DNA of 41,400 nucleotides from Ruminococcus sp. GTDB lineage: Bacteria; Bacillota; Clostridia; Oscillospirales; Ruminococcaceae. The DNA lies in assembly GCA_017534835.1 (NCBI GenBank), contig JAFXVT010000053.1, forward strand, positions 1 through 41,400, read 5' to 3'. The position numbers and the translations under genes are program-made. Shown here piece after piece: positions 41,309 to 41,400 of this stretch (positions are counted from its first letter, which is position 1; every line of letters starts with the position of its first letter). The notes under the pieces were generated by a model that had not been told where the DNA came from, searched no databases, and saw only the letters and a program-made list of their open reading frames with translations.

Positions 41309-41400
41309 ATGCCCAAAAAACAGGATATCAACAAGATCATGATAATCGGCTCAGGTCCTATCATCATAGGTCAGGCGTGCGAGTTCGACTACTCAGGTAC
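41309..41400 (+). CDS. carB: carbamoyl-phosphate synthase large subunit, N-terminus (cut by window edge)
   Basis: ATG 41309 has GAGGAG at the right distance. The 30 residues visible, with [20 protein letters not shown], are the invariant start of CarB, the first ATP-grasp domain's pre-ATP fold. CarB makes carbamoyl phosphate from bicarbonate, ATP and ammonia, with the small subunit CarA supplying ammonia from glutamine. The gene has its own promoter and is not preceded by carA, which usually comes first; carA may lie downstream or elsewhere. Confidence 0.95.
   Translation, partial: MPKKQDINKIMIIGSGPIIIGQACEFDYSG

Overview
The window looks like chromosome of a Ruminococcus-type Firmicute (Oscillospiraceae). 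The evidence is a secreted dockerin protein with long threonine linkers, a Spo0A homologue, Gram-positive promoters (TTGACA-17-TATAAT), strong AGGAGG ribosome sites, GH26 and GH95 glycosidases, and moderate GC with frequent ATA isoleucine codons. The genus is an inference; no rRNA is present. I see no phage, insertion sequence or CRISPR, so this is mostly core chromosome with some unusual arrangements.

Layout. 1-4823 (+): an envelope-polysaccharide operon with the 3' end of a GDP-mannose 4,6-dehydratase, two GT4 glycosyltransferases, a GDP-6-deoxymannose reductase and four small proteins of unknown role; it probably makes and transfers a GDP-D-rhamnose-type sugar. 4872-11994 (+): a complete F-type ATP synthase operon, a-c-c-b-(delta-alpha)-gamma-[flavin-fold protein]-beta-epsilon. 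Its delta and alpha subunits are one continuous polypeptide, it has two nearly identical c genes, and it has a foreign gene between gamma and beta. 12107-14692 (+): secDF. 14700-16697 (-): the dockerin protein. 16878-19977 (-): an ABC exporter pair behind operator-like dyads. 20053-21444 (-): spo0A and a flavin reductase. 21644-27298 (-): a GH95 fucosidase, GH26 mannanase lipoprotein and degenerate HAD-like protein operon. 27332-29589 (-): a flippase and deoD. 29612-30177 (+): tRNA-Ala(CGC) followed by five terminator hairpins in tandem at about 98-base pitch. 30217-31047 (-): a VanX-like lipoprotein. 31077-35316 (+): a GT2-GtrA fusion and a YfhO-type membrane protein, matching the three-component lipid-linked glycosylation systems. 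35329-39651 (-): two zinc-ribbon proteins with low-complexity bodies, the second in an operon with mscL. 39887-41147 (+): a VanY-like D,D-carboxypeptidase. 41205-41400 (+): promoter, leader and first codons of carB.

The main candidates for new biology are the delta-alpha ATP synthase fusion (alpha is present three times per F1, delta once), the tandem terminator array behind the tRNA, the 49-base promoter/leader cassette shared by the GH95 operon and a zinc-ribbon gene, and the two-gene packaging of a three-component glycosylation system.
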